Source of the DNA: Candidatus Hydrogenedentota bacterium
Lineage (GTDB): Bacteria > Hydrogenedentota > Hydrogenedentia > Hydrogenedentales > CAITNO01
Direction: 5' to 3'
DNA length: 41,029 nt
Assembly: GCA_012730045.1 (NCBI GenBank)
Contig: JAAYBR010000016.1
Span: forward strand, 1 to 41,029
The notes beneath the pieces were generated by a model that had not been told where the DNA came from, searched no databases, and saw only the letters and a program-made list of their open reading frames with translations. Shown here in pieces: positions 1 to 7,840 of this stretch. The translations under genes and the position numbers were made by a program. Within the stretch, counting starts at the first letter, position 1, and each line of letters opens with the position of its first letter.

Positions 1-873
1 CGCAAGGGCGGCGAGAAGTTCGCCGTGATCTTCGCCGCCATGGGCATCACCTTCGAGGAGTCCGAGTTCTTCCAGGCCGACTTCCGCCGCACCGGCGCCA
101 TCGAGCGCGCCGTGCTCTTCATCAACCTGGCCGACGACCCGCCCATCGAGCGCATCGCCATCCCGCGCATCGCCCTCACCACGGCCGAGTACCTGGCCTA
201 CGAGAAGGGCATGCACGTCCTCGTCATCCTCACCGACCTCACCAACTACTGCGAGGCCCTGCGCGAGATTTCCTCCGCCCGCAAGGAGGTCCCCGGACGC
301 CGCGGATACCCCGGCTACCTCTACACCGACCTCTCGACCATCTACGAGCGCGCCGGACGCATCAAGGGCAAGGAGGGCTCCATCACCCAGATCCCCGTGC
401 TCTCCATGCCCGAGGACGACAAGACCCACCCGATCCCCGACCTCACCGGGTACATCACCGAGGGCCAGATCATCATCAACCGGTCCCTCCACGCCCAGGG
501 CATCTATCCGCCCGTGGACGTCCTCCCCTCCCTCTCCCGCCTCAAGGACAAGGGCGTCGGCGAGGGCAAGACCCGCGAGGACCACGCCAACGTCATGAAC
601 CAGCTCTACTCGGCCTACGCCCGCGGCAAGAACGCCAAGGAGCTGGCCGTCGTGCTCGGCGAGTCCGCCCTCAGCGACATTGACCTGCTCTACGTGAAGT
701 TCGCCGACGCCTTCGAGGACCGCTTCATCCGCCAGGGCGAGGACGAGAACCGCACCATCGAGGACAGCCTCCAGATCGGATGGGACCTCCTGGCCCTGCT
801 GCCCCGGACCGAGCTCAAGCGCGTCCGCGACGAGTACATCGAGAAATATCTGCCGAAACAAGAGAACGCGTGA
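1..873 (+). CDS. atpB: V/A-type ATP synthase subunit B (5' end outside window)
   Basis: This is the C-terminal ~290 residues of the non-catalytic B subunit of a V/A-type rotary ATPase, a cytoplasmic V1 component that alternates with catalytic A subunits. The frame is open from base 1, so the gene starts upstream; family members are about 430-460 residues, so roughly a third is missing. Recognisable family stretches are [14 protein letters not shown] near the start, the segment [17 protein letters not shown], and [18 protein letters not shown] in the C-terminal half. It is followed 60 bp downstream by subunit D on the same strand, the usual V-type order, so the two are probably co-transcribed. 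Codons are strongly biased to C or G in third position. Identification is secure; whether the complex makes ATP or pumps H+ or Na+ cannot be told from this piece. Confidence 0.96.
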   Translation, partial: RKGGEKFAVIFAAMGITFEESEFFQADFRRTGAIERAVLFINLADDPPIERIAIPRIALTTAEYLAYEKGMHVLVILTDLTNYCEALREISSARKEVPGRRGYPGYLYTDLSTIYERAGRIKGKEGSITQIPVLSMPEDDKTHPIPDLTGYITEGQIIINRSLHAQGIYPPVDVLPSLSRLKDKGVGEGKTREDHANVMNQLYSAYARGKNAKELAVVLGESALSDIDLLYVKFADAFEDRFIRQGEDENRTIEDSLQIGWDLLALLPRTELKRVRDEYIEKYLPKQENA

Positions 874-933
874 CCGGCGCGCGCGGCCCCCTGAACCGGC
901 CGCCCGCCCCCCGGACATGAGGAGTGCCGACAC

Positions 934-1563
934 ATGGCGCAAACCGTCAACCCGACGCGCATGGAGATGCTCCGGCTGCGCAAGCGGCTGGTCGTCGCCA
1001 AGCGCGGGCACAAGCTGCTCAAGGACAAGCTCGACGGCCTGATGAAGGACTTCTCGCGCTACGCGAAGGAGTACAAGGCCGCCCGCCACGCCGTGGACAG
1101 CGAGCTGCCCGCCGTCCTCAAATACTTCGTCCTCGCCGAGGCCACCTCCTCCCGCCGTATCACCGAGGACGCCCTCGACAACACCCGCCAGGACATGAGC
1201 ATCACCGTCAAGACGCGCCGCATCATGAGCGTCATCATCCCCGAGCTGGAGGTCTCCTACGGCGAGGCCGCCGGCGGCTACTCCCGCGTCCACACCTCCC
1301 CCGAGCTCGACAAGGCCATCTCCGGCCTCAAGGAGTTCATCGGCCGCCTCCTCAAGATGGCCGAGCTAGAGCAGACCGTGCGCCTCCTCAGCGCCGAGAT
1401 CGAAAAGACCCGCCGCCGCGTCAACGCCCTCGAGCACACCTTCATCCCCCGCATGGCCGCCTCCATCAACCTCATCAAGAACAAGCTGGACGAGGCCGAG
1501 CGCTCCAACACCAGCCGCCTCATGAAGATCAAGCAGCAGCGCCTCGCCCAGGAAGAGGCGTAG
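934..1563 (+). CDS. atpD: V/A-type ATP synthase subunit D
   Basis: Subunit D forms the central rotor shaft of V/A-type ATPases, coupling V1 hydrolysis to the membrane ring. The 209-residue product has the family length and is almost entirely helical, with heptad-like charged stretches, as expected for an antiparallel coiled-coil stalk. The N-terminus (NPTRMEMLRLRKRL, then KRGHKLLKDK) is the family signature. An AGGAG at 920-924 sits nine bases before the ATG at 934 and decides the start. It lies 60 bp downstream of subunit B. The membrane subunits I and K do not follow: the next genes are a restriction-modification pair, so either they lie upstream or the operon was interrupted here. Confidence 0.95.
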   Translation: MAQTVNPTRMEMLRLRKRLVVAKRGHKLLKDKLDGLMKDFSRYAKEYKAARHAVDSELPAVLKYFVLAEATSSRRITEDALDNTRQDMSITVKTRRIMSVIIPELEVSYGEAAGGYSRVHTSPELDKAISGLKEFIGRLLKMAELEQTVRLLSAEIEKTRRRVNALEHTFIPRMAASINLIKNKLDEAERSNTSRLMKIKQQRLAQEEA

Positions 1564-1602
1564 CCGGCCCATCCGCGGATTCCCCTCCGCAGTTGCAAAC
1601 AG

Positions 1603-1631
1603 TTGCCACGGGCATCCGTTTCTGGCATAAT
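1603..1631 (+). promoter_or_regulatory. sigma70-like promoter of the restriction-modification pair
   Basis: TTGCCA at 1603-1608 and CATAAT at 1626-1631 are separated by exactly 17 bases in the gap between subunit D and the methyltransferase. Transcription would begin near 1638, giving a leader of about 23 bases before the ATG at 1661. The gap is AT-richer than its surroundings. The promoter implies that the module is transcribed independently of the ATPase operon. Confidence 0.6.
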
Positions 1632-1660
1632 ACTGAAAAGATTTTCCGGTGGGTGTTTCT

Positions 1661-2623
1661 ATGAGCGGCTGGTCTTCCATCGAAATATGCGCGGGTGCCG
1701 GCGGACAGGCGCTGGGGCTTGAGCAGACGGGCTTCCATCATGTCCGGCTCGTTGAAATTGATCCGGACGCCTGTCAAACCCTCCGCCTGAACCGGCCCCT
1801 GTGGACCGTCACGGCGGGAGATGTCCGGCAGTTTGACGCAACCGCCTTCCGGGGCGTGGACCTTCTTGCCGGCGGCGTTCCCTGTCCCCCGTTTTCCGTC
1901 GCCGGACGCCAGCTGGGTCCGGAAGACGAACGGGATCTCTTCCCCGAGGCGCTGCGGCTGGTGGAGGAGACGGCACCGCGCGCCGTTCTTCTGGAGAATG
2001 TTCGCGGGATTCTTGACGCGCGCTTTGCCGAGTACCGCGCCGGCCTTCTGGCAACGCTGGGGAAGATGGGGTATGTCGGCGGGTGGAAGCTCCTGAACGC
2101 CTCGGATTACGGCGTCCCCCAGCTGCGCCCGCGCGCGATTCTGGTCGCCGTTCAGGCGGAGTTGTCAGATTCCTTCTCCTGGCCGGACAAGGTCTCCGTC
2201 CCCCCGCCCAGCGTGGGCAAATGCCTGCATGACCTGATGGCGGAGCGGGAGTGGCGGGGCGCGGACGCCTGGCGGGAGCAGGCGGCGGGCATCGCCCCCA
2301 CGCTTGTCGGGGGAAGCAAGAAGCATGGTGGACCGGACTTGGGGCCCACCCGCGCCAAACGGCAGTGGGCCGCGCTCGGCGTGGACGGCAACGGACTTGC
2401 CGACGCCGCGCCCCCCCCGGAATTCACCGGAATGCCCCGCCTCACCGCAAGAATGACGGCACGCCTGCAGGGGTTTCCGGACAGTTGGCTCTTCTATGGG
2501 AGGAAGACTGCGGCCTACCGGCAGATCGGCAACGCATTCCCCCCGCCCATGGCGGCGGCGGTGGGGGCGCAAATTGCCGAATGCCTGCGGATCGCGGCGG
2601 GAAGAAAGGTCAGAATCGCATGA
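1661..2623 (+). CDS. DNA (cytosine-5)-methyltransferase of a Type II R-M system (NgoMIV-like partner)
   Basis: A C5-cytosine methyltransferase of 320 residues that transfers methyl from S-adenosylmethionine to cytosine and protects host DNA. Motifs appear in order: motif I EICAGAGGQALGLE (~7-20), catalytic motif IV GGVPCPPFS with the nucleophilic Cys (~72-80), motif VI ENVRG, motif VIII QLRPR, then motif IX/X RMTARLQGFPDSW and QIGNAFPPPMA at the C-terminus. A variable target-recognition region lies between VIII and IX. ATG 1661 is preferred over an in-frame GTG at 1649 because it fits the promoter and a GGTGGG ribosome site. The stop overlaps the next start by four bases (ATGA), so translation is coupled to the restriction gene. 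Frequent GTT, CTT and ATT codons contrast with the C-ending codons of the flanking ATPase genes, consistent with horizontal transfer. Specificity for GCCGGC is inferred from the partner. Confidence 0.93.
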   Translation: MSGWSSIEICAGAGGQALGLEQTGFHHVRLVEIDPDACQTLRLNRPLWTVTAGDVRQFDATAFRGVDLLAGGVPCPPFSVAGRQLGPEDERDLFPEALRLVEETAPRAVLLENVRGILDARFAEYRAGLLATLGKMGYVGGWKLLNASDYGVPQLRPRAILVAVQAELSDSFSWPDKVSVPPPSVGKCLHDLMAEREWRGADAWREQAAGIAPTLVGGSKKHGGPDLGPTRAKRQWAALGVDGNGLADAAPPPEFTGMPRLTARMTARLQGFPDSWLFYGRKTAAYRQIGNAFPPPMAAAVGAQIAECLRIAAGRKVRIA

Positions 2624-3486
2624 GGCATGAAGCATCCGCCCTCTTGTCCCAGGAACGAAAACTCTTCCACAAGCGGCTTCTGGCCGACGTGTTGACGGTG
2701 GACAAGGACGGCGTCCCCAGCAATGCGGACAAAGCCTCGCGCCTCTCCGTGGAGCTGGCGCGTGGAATCGCGGAAAGGCTCAAGGCGGAAGTGGGGGTGA
2801 AATTGGCGGGACAGACCAGCGGTCGCGCTTTCGAGGCGGTCACGGCGGAGTTTCTGCAGGCCACGTTCCCCGCACTGTCAAATCTGCGTCCGGGAAACTG
2901 GCAGATCATTCATGTCGGCAACCGCAATCGTATGGCCATTGCCGAATATGAGCAGTACGCCCACCTGACCGAGCTTCAGGAGGCGACCCGCAAGAGCCCC
3001 GAACTGGCCGCCATCCTCGGAAGCGACTACACCATCACCCCGGACGTGATCGTTGTCCGGAACCTTCTGGAGGACGCGGAGATCAACCGGGACGCCGCCC
3101 TGGTGGATGACCGGTCCTGCCTGCGGGCCGCCCTGCGCCGGAAAAACGGCGGGAAGCCCCTGCTTCATGCCAGCATCTCGTCCAAGTGGACCATCCGGTC
3201 AGACCGAAGCCAGAACAGCCGGTCGGAGGCACTGAACCTCATACGGAACCGGAAGGGACACCTGCCCCATATTGTCGTGGTCACCGGCGAACCCATGCCC
3301 AGCCGCCTCTCCTCCATCGCCTTGGGCACGGGCGACATAGACTGCGTCTACCACTTCGCCCTGTATGAACTGCTCGCGTCCCTGGAAGGGCTCGGGGCGG
3401 AGGACGCCCTGGAGTCCCTGAAGATCATGATGGACGGCAAACGCCTCAAGGACATTTCCGACCTTCCCATGGACTTGGCCGTGTGA
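2620..3486 (+). CDS. Type II restriction endonuclease, NgoMIV/Cfr10I family
   Basis: A 288-residue nuclease predicted to cut DNA at unmethylated sites; NgoMIV itself is of very similar length and cleaves GCCGGC. The family active site is written PD-X46-K-X13-E; here the Asp of TPDVIVV is followed after exactly 46 residues by the Lys of SISSKWTIRSD, and after 13 more by the Glu of NSRSEAL, a full match to the NgoMIV spacing. The RSDRSQN stretch after the Lys is also typical. The start overlaps the methyltransferase stop in ATGA, which fixes ATG 2620 and indicates coupled translation. No controller (C) gene or Vsr endonuclease is visible. The gene converges on a minus-strand gene 37 bases away. 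The GCCGGC target is inferred from family resemblance, since recognition residues were not tested. Confidence 0.92.
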   Translation: MRHEASALLSQERKLFHKRLLADVLTVDKDGVPSNADKASRLSVELARGIAERLKAEVGVKLAGQTSGRAFEAVTAEFLQATFPALSNLRPGNWQIIHVGNRNRMAIAEYEQYAHLTELQEATRKSPELAAILGSDYTITPDVIVVRNLLEDAEINRDAALVDDRSCLRAALRRKNGGKPLLHASISSKWTIRSDRSQNSRSEALNLIRNRKGHLPHIVVVTGEPMPSRLSSIALGTGDIDCVYHFALYELLASLEGLGAEDALESLKIMMDGKRLKDISDLPMDLAV

Positions 3487-3490
3487 GAAT

Positions 3491-3529
3491 GGCCGCGCGG
3501 CGCTTGACGGTTCGCGGCCCGTTTATTTC
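3491..3529. terminator. possible bidirectional terminator between convergent genes
   Basis: GGCCGCG at 3491-3497 pairs perfectly with CGCGGCC at 3513-3519 across a 15-base loop, and is followed on the plus strand by GTTTATTT. It lies exactly between the convergent restriction endonuclease and glycosidase-like genes. The stem is short and the loop long, so activity is uncertain. Confidence 0.4.
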
Positions 3530-5475
3530 CCCCCGCACTCCCGCCACAGGGACGCGATCCGCTTCTTGCCTTCGTCCGGGGAGGACTCATAGGCCGTCAG
3601 GACGCCCCGTAACCCCTCCGCCAGTTTGTTGACGGTGTCCGTGTAGGCCTGGTCCGCGGCGGCCTGGGAGGCCCCGGGCAGCCTTTCCAGGGCGCCGGAT
3701 GCGAGCATCTCCCGGCGCGCCGCCGCCGCCGCAACATGGTCCAGGATGAGCCGCGCGTGGGCCGCCTCGTAGGTCCCGCCCAGACCGGCTTCCCGCAGGC
3801 GCGCCTCCAGCGCCCGGAACGGCTCCAGGTCCGCGGGCAGGCCGGGCGGCGGCGCGGCGGACGGCGGCGCATCCGGCACGGCGCGGGCCTCGGCGCCGCC
3901 CAGCAGGATCTGCACGCGCGCCGTGTCCGGTGTGCCGGCGTGGTCCAGAAAGACCGACCGCTCGTCGAAGGATTTCCAGGGGGCGCCGTTGACGAGCACG
4001 CCGGTCACGGGGCCGGTTCCGGTGGACGACAGGAACAGGCGCTTCGCGCCGAAGCGGATGGGGAAGCGCTGGTCGAGCTCCGTGATCCCCGCGGGAAGGT
4101 GCGGGCGCAACTCCAGCCCGTCGGCGCGGTAGAGGTACTCGAACAGGCCGCGGATGAGCGCGGCGGGCGCGCCCCAGTTGTCGTAGACGCAGTTGACCGG
4201 CTCCTTGGGCTGGTACACCTTGTTGCCGAAGTCCACCAGGGGGTTGTCGGTGCGCCACCGCTTGGCGAAGCCCAGCAGGTGCGCCACCGCGCGCCGCGCG
4301 TCGTCGTGCGCCCCCACGCGGCAGTACCCCAGGATCATGCGCGCCTCGGCCGTGGTCCAGTGGCCGCCGTTCACCCAGGTGCCGAAGGACCACAGCCAGT
4401 CCTTGGGCTCCGTGTACATGTCGTCAAGGCCGGGATAGTTGGTGATGATGACATCATGCGGGCGCAGCCCGGGAATGGACGCGATTTTCTCGTAGGTTTT
4501 CCGCGCCTGTGCGTCGTCCACAATGTTGAACGCCATGGCGTCGTGGTTGCAGACGGCCTCGAAATAGCCGTGCTTCTCCGCGCCGTACACGCCGTGGCGC
4601 GTGCCGTCGGGGTCCAACGACTTGATGAAATACCCCCCGTCCGTCTCCATCCGGGCGAGCCCCCGCCGCGCCGAATCGCGGCGGCCCGCGTACAGCGCCG
4701 CCTTCTCCGCGTTCCCCGCCAGCTTCTCCAGCTCCACCAGCCGGTCAAGCGCCGCGATGTACGTCACCGACAGGCCCGTGAGGTAGGACATGCCGTAGGT
4801 GCCGTCGGGCTTCTTCCAGCCCGCGTGGCTCGGCGCCAGCAGGTTGCCCGCCGGCCCCGCGAGAAACAGGTCGTTCTCCGGGTCGCGGCGCGTCTCGATG
4901 AAATGGACGCTGCGCTCCAGCAGGGGCAGGTAGCGCGCGGCGGCGGCGGCGTCCCGGCTGATGAGAAGCAGCTCCGCCTGCATGACCACGCCGGCCGCCG
5001 TGAACTCCATGCCCCAGTCGTGGATGTCAATGCGCCCGTCGCCCTGCTTGTGGTACACCAGCGTGGGCGACGCGGCGTCGCAGAGGCAGCCGTCCGGCCC
5101 GACCCATCCCTTCTCCCCCGCCGTCTTTCCGTCGCCGATGTGGGAGAACCACAGGTCCTGCGCGTTTTGCAGGAAGGTGGTGTGCGGCTCCGCGAGGAAC
5201 GGCAGCGCGCAGTAGGTGGTGCCGTAGCTGTTCTGGATCCACCACGCGCCCCAGGTGGGCCCCTCCACAAACCCGTTCCACACCGGGGTGTAGAGCATGG
5301 CGATGTCCTGGTATTCCGGGTCCGGGTGGAAGACGCGGGCGCTGGTCTCCAGCAGCCGCAGGTAGTCCGTGTCCCCCGCGCCGCCGAAATGCCGGCCCTC
5401 GAACCGCTCCGCCGCCCATCCCCCGGCGCATGCCAGCGCCGCCACAGCCATCGCAAGAGCAATGCTCTTCTTCAT
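3523..5475 (-). CDS. secreted six-hairpin (alpha/alpha-barrel) glycosidase-like protein
   Basis: A 650-residue exported protein. The N-terminus MKKSIALAMAVAALACAGGW followed by AAERF is a clear Sec signal peptide with cleavage likely after AWAA-type residues near 22. The body (about 40-540) reads like a six-hairpin alpha/alpha-barrel glycosidase of the trehalase/GH65/GH78-like superfamily: alternating helices with aromatic and acidic motifs such as IHDWGMEFT, CNHDAMAFNIVDD, FGTWVNGGHWTT and YDNWGAPAALIRGLFEY, then a beta-rich tail. Residues ~555-650 form a separate charged helical extension after an Ala/Pro linker. I cannot assign a family or substrate. The frame is open 47 codons further upstream, but AAAGGAG seven bases before ATG 5475 and the signal peptide fix this start. 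It is a lone minus-strand gene facing the R-M pair. Confidence 0.75.
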   Translation of the reverse strand: MKKSIALAMAVAALACAGGWAAERFEGRHFGGAGDTDYLRLLETSARVFHPDPEYQDIAMLYTPVWNGFVEGPTWGAWWIQNSYGTTYCALPFLAEPHTTFLQNAQDLWFSHIGDGKTAGEKGWVGPDGCLCDAASPTLVYHKQGDGRIDIHDWGMEFTAAGVVMQAELLLISRDAAAAARYLPLLERSVHFIETRRDPENDLFLAGPAGNLLAPSHAGWKKPDGTYGMSYLTGLSVTYIAALDRLVELEKLAGNAEKAALYAGRRDSARRGLARMETDGGYFIKSLDPDGTRHGVYGAEKHGYFEAVCNHDAMAFNIVDDAQARKTYEKIASIPGLRPHDVIITNYPGLDDMYTEPKDWLWSFGTWVNGGHWTTAEARMILGYCRVGAHDDARRAVAHLLGFAKRWRTDNPLVDFGNKVYQPKEPVNCVYDNWGAPAALIRGLFEYLYRADGLELRPHLPAGITELDQRFPIRFGAKRLFLSSTGTGPVTGVLVNGAPWKSFDERSVFLDHAGTPDTARVQILLGGAEARAVPDAPPSAAPPPGLPADLEPFRALEARLREAGLGGTYEAAHARLILDHVAAAAARREMLASGALERLPGASQAAADQAYTDTVNKLAEGLRGVLTAYESSPDEGKKRIASLWRECGGK

Positions 5476-5569
5476 GGTCCCGCTCCTTTCGCGCGCCCGC
5501 CGGGCGGCGACGCCGCCCCATTGTATGCCCCGGGCGCCGTTTCTTCCAACCGCCCGCCTCGCGCCCAAG

Positions 5570-5752
5570 ATCGCCGAATAAGCGACGGCGCATGCGTTCG
5601 CTCCAGGGCGCGGCAAGCGGCGCCCCTACATGCGCGCGCCGCGGGCATACGCGAAGAGACCGGGCGTTCCGCCCGTAGCGGCGCCCCTACGGGTGCATAC
5701 CCGAGGCGTGGGCAGGTAGGGGCGCCGCTTGCTGCGCCCTCTTCGCATGCTC
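5570..5752 (-). repeat. dispersed palindromic element, copy A (inverted relative to copy B)
   Basis: This fills most of the 365-base gap between the minus-strand glycosidase-like gene and ettA, which holds no gene that I can see. Two 25-base arms, 5605-5629 and 5716-5740, are inverted repeats with one mismatch (core GGCGCCGCTTG). A partial extra copy of the arm lies at about 5678-5692. The outer flank 5570-5604, read on the minus strand, matches the outer flank of copy B (13187-13222), including CCGTCGCTTAT and the GATCGCCG-type end. A fragment of the same arm recurs near 22806. Such an element could form a long hairpin; mobility is inferred only from its dispersal. Confidence 0.8.
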
Positions 5753-5789
5753 GGGAGAGCCTGCCGGTCGCGGCGGCCGCCCGCCGCGG

Positions 5790-5797
5790 TATACAAT
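5790..5797 (+). promoter_or_regulatory. possible -10 region for ettA
   Basis: TATACAAT just after copy A of the palindromic repeat offers a good -10 hexamer (TATACA or TACAAT) about 45 bases before the ettA ATG. No convincing -35 box stands 16-18 bases upstream in this very GC-rich stretch, so the call rests on the -10 and its position. Confidence 0.35.
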
Positions 5798-5840
5798 CTT
5801 GGCCTGCGGCGCGGCGCGCGCCCAACAGGGAGACTCCCCC

Positions 5841-7520
5841 ATGGCGGAACAGTTCATCTTCACCATGCTCGGCCTGAACAAGTTCTACGGCCAGAAGCAG
5901 GTGCTCAAGGACATCAACCTCTGCTTCTACCCCGGTGCCAAGATCGGCATCGTGGGCGAGAACGGCTCGGGCAAGTCCACGGTCCTGCGCATCATGGCCG
6001 GGCTGGACCCCGATTTCCAGGGCCGCGCCGAGCTGAGCCGGGGATACACCGCCGGCATGGTCGCCCAGGAACCCGTTCTCGACCCGGACAAGACGGTCCG
6101 CCAGACCATCGAGGCGGCCTTCGCGGGCACCATGGCCCTGCTGGACGAGTTCAACGCCGTCTCCATGAGCATGGGCGAGATCACGGACGACGACGAGATG
6201 CAGAAGGCCCTGGACCGCATGGGCGCCCTGCAGGACAGGCTGGACGCGGCGGACGCCTGGAACCTGGACCAGCGCCTGGCCCAGGCCGGCGAGGCCCTCT
6301 GCCTGCCCGACGACGACCGCCTCGTCGGCACCCTCAGCGGCGGCGAGAAGCGCCGCGTGGCCCTGTGCAGGGTCCTGCTGGAGCGCCCCGACCTCCTGCT
6401 GCTCGACGAGCCGACCAACCATCTGGACGCCGAGACGGTGGACTGGCTGGAGACCCAGCTCCGCGACTACCCCGGCACGGTGATCATCGTCACCCACGAC
6501 CGCTATTTCCTCGACAACGTCACCAAGTGGATCCTGGAGCTGGAGGGCGGCCACGGCATCCCCTGGGAGGGCAACTACTCCTCCTGGCTGGAGCAGAAGC
6601 TCGCGGGCCTCGCCGACCAGGAGAAGGGCGGCTCGCCGCGCGGCCGCGCCCTGCGCCACGAGCTGGACTGGATCCGCATGGGCAACAAGGCCCGCCGCGA
6701 GATGAGCCGCGCCCGCCTCGGCCAGTACGAGCAGCTCGTCGCCCGCGAGAACGCCGCCGCCCGCGGCGACAACGCCGTCATGCGCATCGCCCCCGGGCCG
6801 CCCCTGGGCGACCAGGTGATCGTGTTCAACGGCGTCTCCAAGCGCTTCGGCGAGCAGGCGCTCTTCGAGGGGCTGGACTTCATCGTGCCCAAGGCGGCCC
6901 TCGTGGGGATCATCGGCCCCAACGGCACCGGCAAGACCACCCTGCTGCGCATGCTCGTGGGCCAGGAGACGCCCGACGCGGGAAGCGTCACCCTCGGGGC
7001 GTCCGTCCGCTTCGCCTACGCCGACCAGGAGCGCACCGCCCTGCGCAACGACGTCAGCCTCCTCGAGGAGATCGGCGGCGGCATGGACGAGGTGGTCCTC
7101 GGCAAGGAGCGCATCCCCCTGCGGAAATACCTCGCCCAGTTCGGGTTCCGCGGCGCGGACCAGCAGAAGATGGCCGGCCAGCTCTCCGGCGGCGAGCGCA
7201 ACCGCTGCAACCTCGCCAAAGTGCTCAAGGAGGGCGGCAACGTCCTGCTCCTCGACGAGCCCACCAACGACCTCGACGTGAACACCCTGCGCCTGCTGGA
7301 GGAGGCCCTCCTCGACTTCAGCGGCTGCGCCCTCGTCATCAGCCACGACCGCTTCTTCCTCGACCGCATCTGCACCCACCTCCTCGTCTTCGAGGGCGAC
7401 GGACAGGTGCGCTGGTTCCAGGGCAACTACCAGGAATACGAGGAGTGGCGGCTCAACGAGCTCGGCACCCGCCTCTTCGAGAACCGCCGCGCCCGCTACC
7501 GCAAAATCGTCAAGGCCTGA
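5841..7520 (+). CDS. ettA: energy-dependent translational throttle protein EttA (ABC-F ATPase)
   Basis: ABC-F proteins have two ATPase domains and no membrane part; EttA binds the ribosomal E site and gates entry into elongation according to the ATP/ADP ratio. The 559-residue product is close to the E. coli length (555) and begins MAEQFIFTM, as EttA does. Domain 1 has Walker A GENGSGKST (~42-50), signature LSGGEKRRVAL and Walker B LLLLDEPTNHLD. A charged helical linker with the EttA-type arm insertion follows. Domain 2 has GPNGTGKTT, LSGGERNRCNL and VLLLDEPTNDLD, and ends with the H-loop SHDRFFLD and QGNYQEYEEW. ATG 5841 has AGGGAG eight bases upstream; an earlier in-frame start at 5799 would add an unrelated GC-rich leader. 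Other ABC-F paralogues are possible, but the termini favour EttA. Confidence 0.93.
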   Translation: MAEQFIFTMLGLNKFYGQKQVLKDINLCFYPGAKIGIVGENGSGKSTVLRIMAGLDPDFQGRAELSRGYTAGMVAQEPVLDPDKTVRQTIEAAFAGTMALLDEFNAVSMSMGEITDDDEMQKALDRMGALQDRLDAADAWNLDQRLAQAGEALCLPDDDRLVGTLSGGEKRRVALCRVLLERPDLLLLDEPTNHLDAETVDWLETQLRDYPGTVIIVTHDRYFLDNVTKWILELEGGHGIPWEGNYSSWLEQKLAGLADQEKGGSPRGRALRHELDWIRMGNKARREMSRARLGQYEQLVARENAAARGDNAVMRIAPGPPLGDQVIVFNGVSKRFGEQALFEGLDFIVPKAALVGIIGPNGTGKTTLLRMLVGQETPDAGSVTLGASVRFAYADQERTALRNDVSLLEEIGGGMDEVVLGKERIPLRKYLAQFGFRGADQQKMAGQLSGGERNRCNLAKVLKEGGNVLLLDEPTNDLDVNTLRLLEEALLDFSGCALVISHDRFFLDRICTHLLVFEGDGQVRWFQGNYQEYEEWRLNELGTRLFENRRARYRKIVKA

Positions 7521-7534
7521 CGGAAAAGGCGGGA

Positions 7535-7828
7535 ACACTCACACGGAGCCACGGGGGCGCGGAGAAGAGAGAAGAGAAAGAAGTGAGACGGAATAAACGA
7601 TTGGGCCGCCCCCCTGTCCGGAGTGTCGCCCCTTCTTTTGGGCGTTAACCCGCTCCGCGTGATCCACATCTTCCGCAGCCCCTCCTCCAGAGTCTCCGCC
7701 GCAAGACAAGAGGGCTGGACGGGGCTTGGCAACAACGACAGGCACCAGGGAAAAAGGAGCCGGTCTTCCCTGCTGTCCCCTCCCCTTTCTTCTCTTCGTG
7801 ACTCAGTGCCTCCGTGTGAGCACCTCCG
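7535..7828. repeat. gene-free gap with long imperfect inverted repeat
   Basis: The 320-base gap between ettA and the convergent epimerase gene has no convincing gene. Its two ends are inverted copies of one another: CTCACACGGAG followed by a GAGAAGAG-rich stretch at about 7538-7575, and the complementary TTCTCTTCG followed by CCTCCGTGTGAG at about 7790-7821. About 210 bases separate the arms. Repeats built from CACGGAG-like words are common between genes in many environmental bacteria; here it sits where both genes end, so it may help terminate transcription. Confidence 0.6.
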
Positions 7829-7840
7829 GAGAAACGCGGA

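Noticed and set aside
1649-1660. GTG start for the methyltransferase four codons upstream of ATG 1661
   Set aside because: The ATG fits the ribosome site spacing and family N-terminus better; the difference is only four residues.
924-1664. A 246-codon plus-strand frame overlapping V-ATPase subunit D
   Set aside because: Alternate-frame shadow of the subunit D gene, with Arg/His/Pro-rich low-complexity translation.
3736-5877. A 713-codon plus-strand frame opposite the secreted glycosidase-like gene
   Set aside because: It is rich in Arg, Val, Ala and His with no domain, and the minus-strand gene has a signal peptide and ribosome site.
5472-7538. A 688-codon minus-strand frame opposite ettA
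   Set aside because: Antisense shadow; ettA has all ABC-F motifs.
7539-7745. Short minus-strand frame between ettA and the epimerase gene
   Set aside because: Lies between the arms of an inverted repeat, has no ribosome site and no recognisable protein feature.
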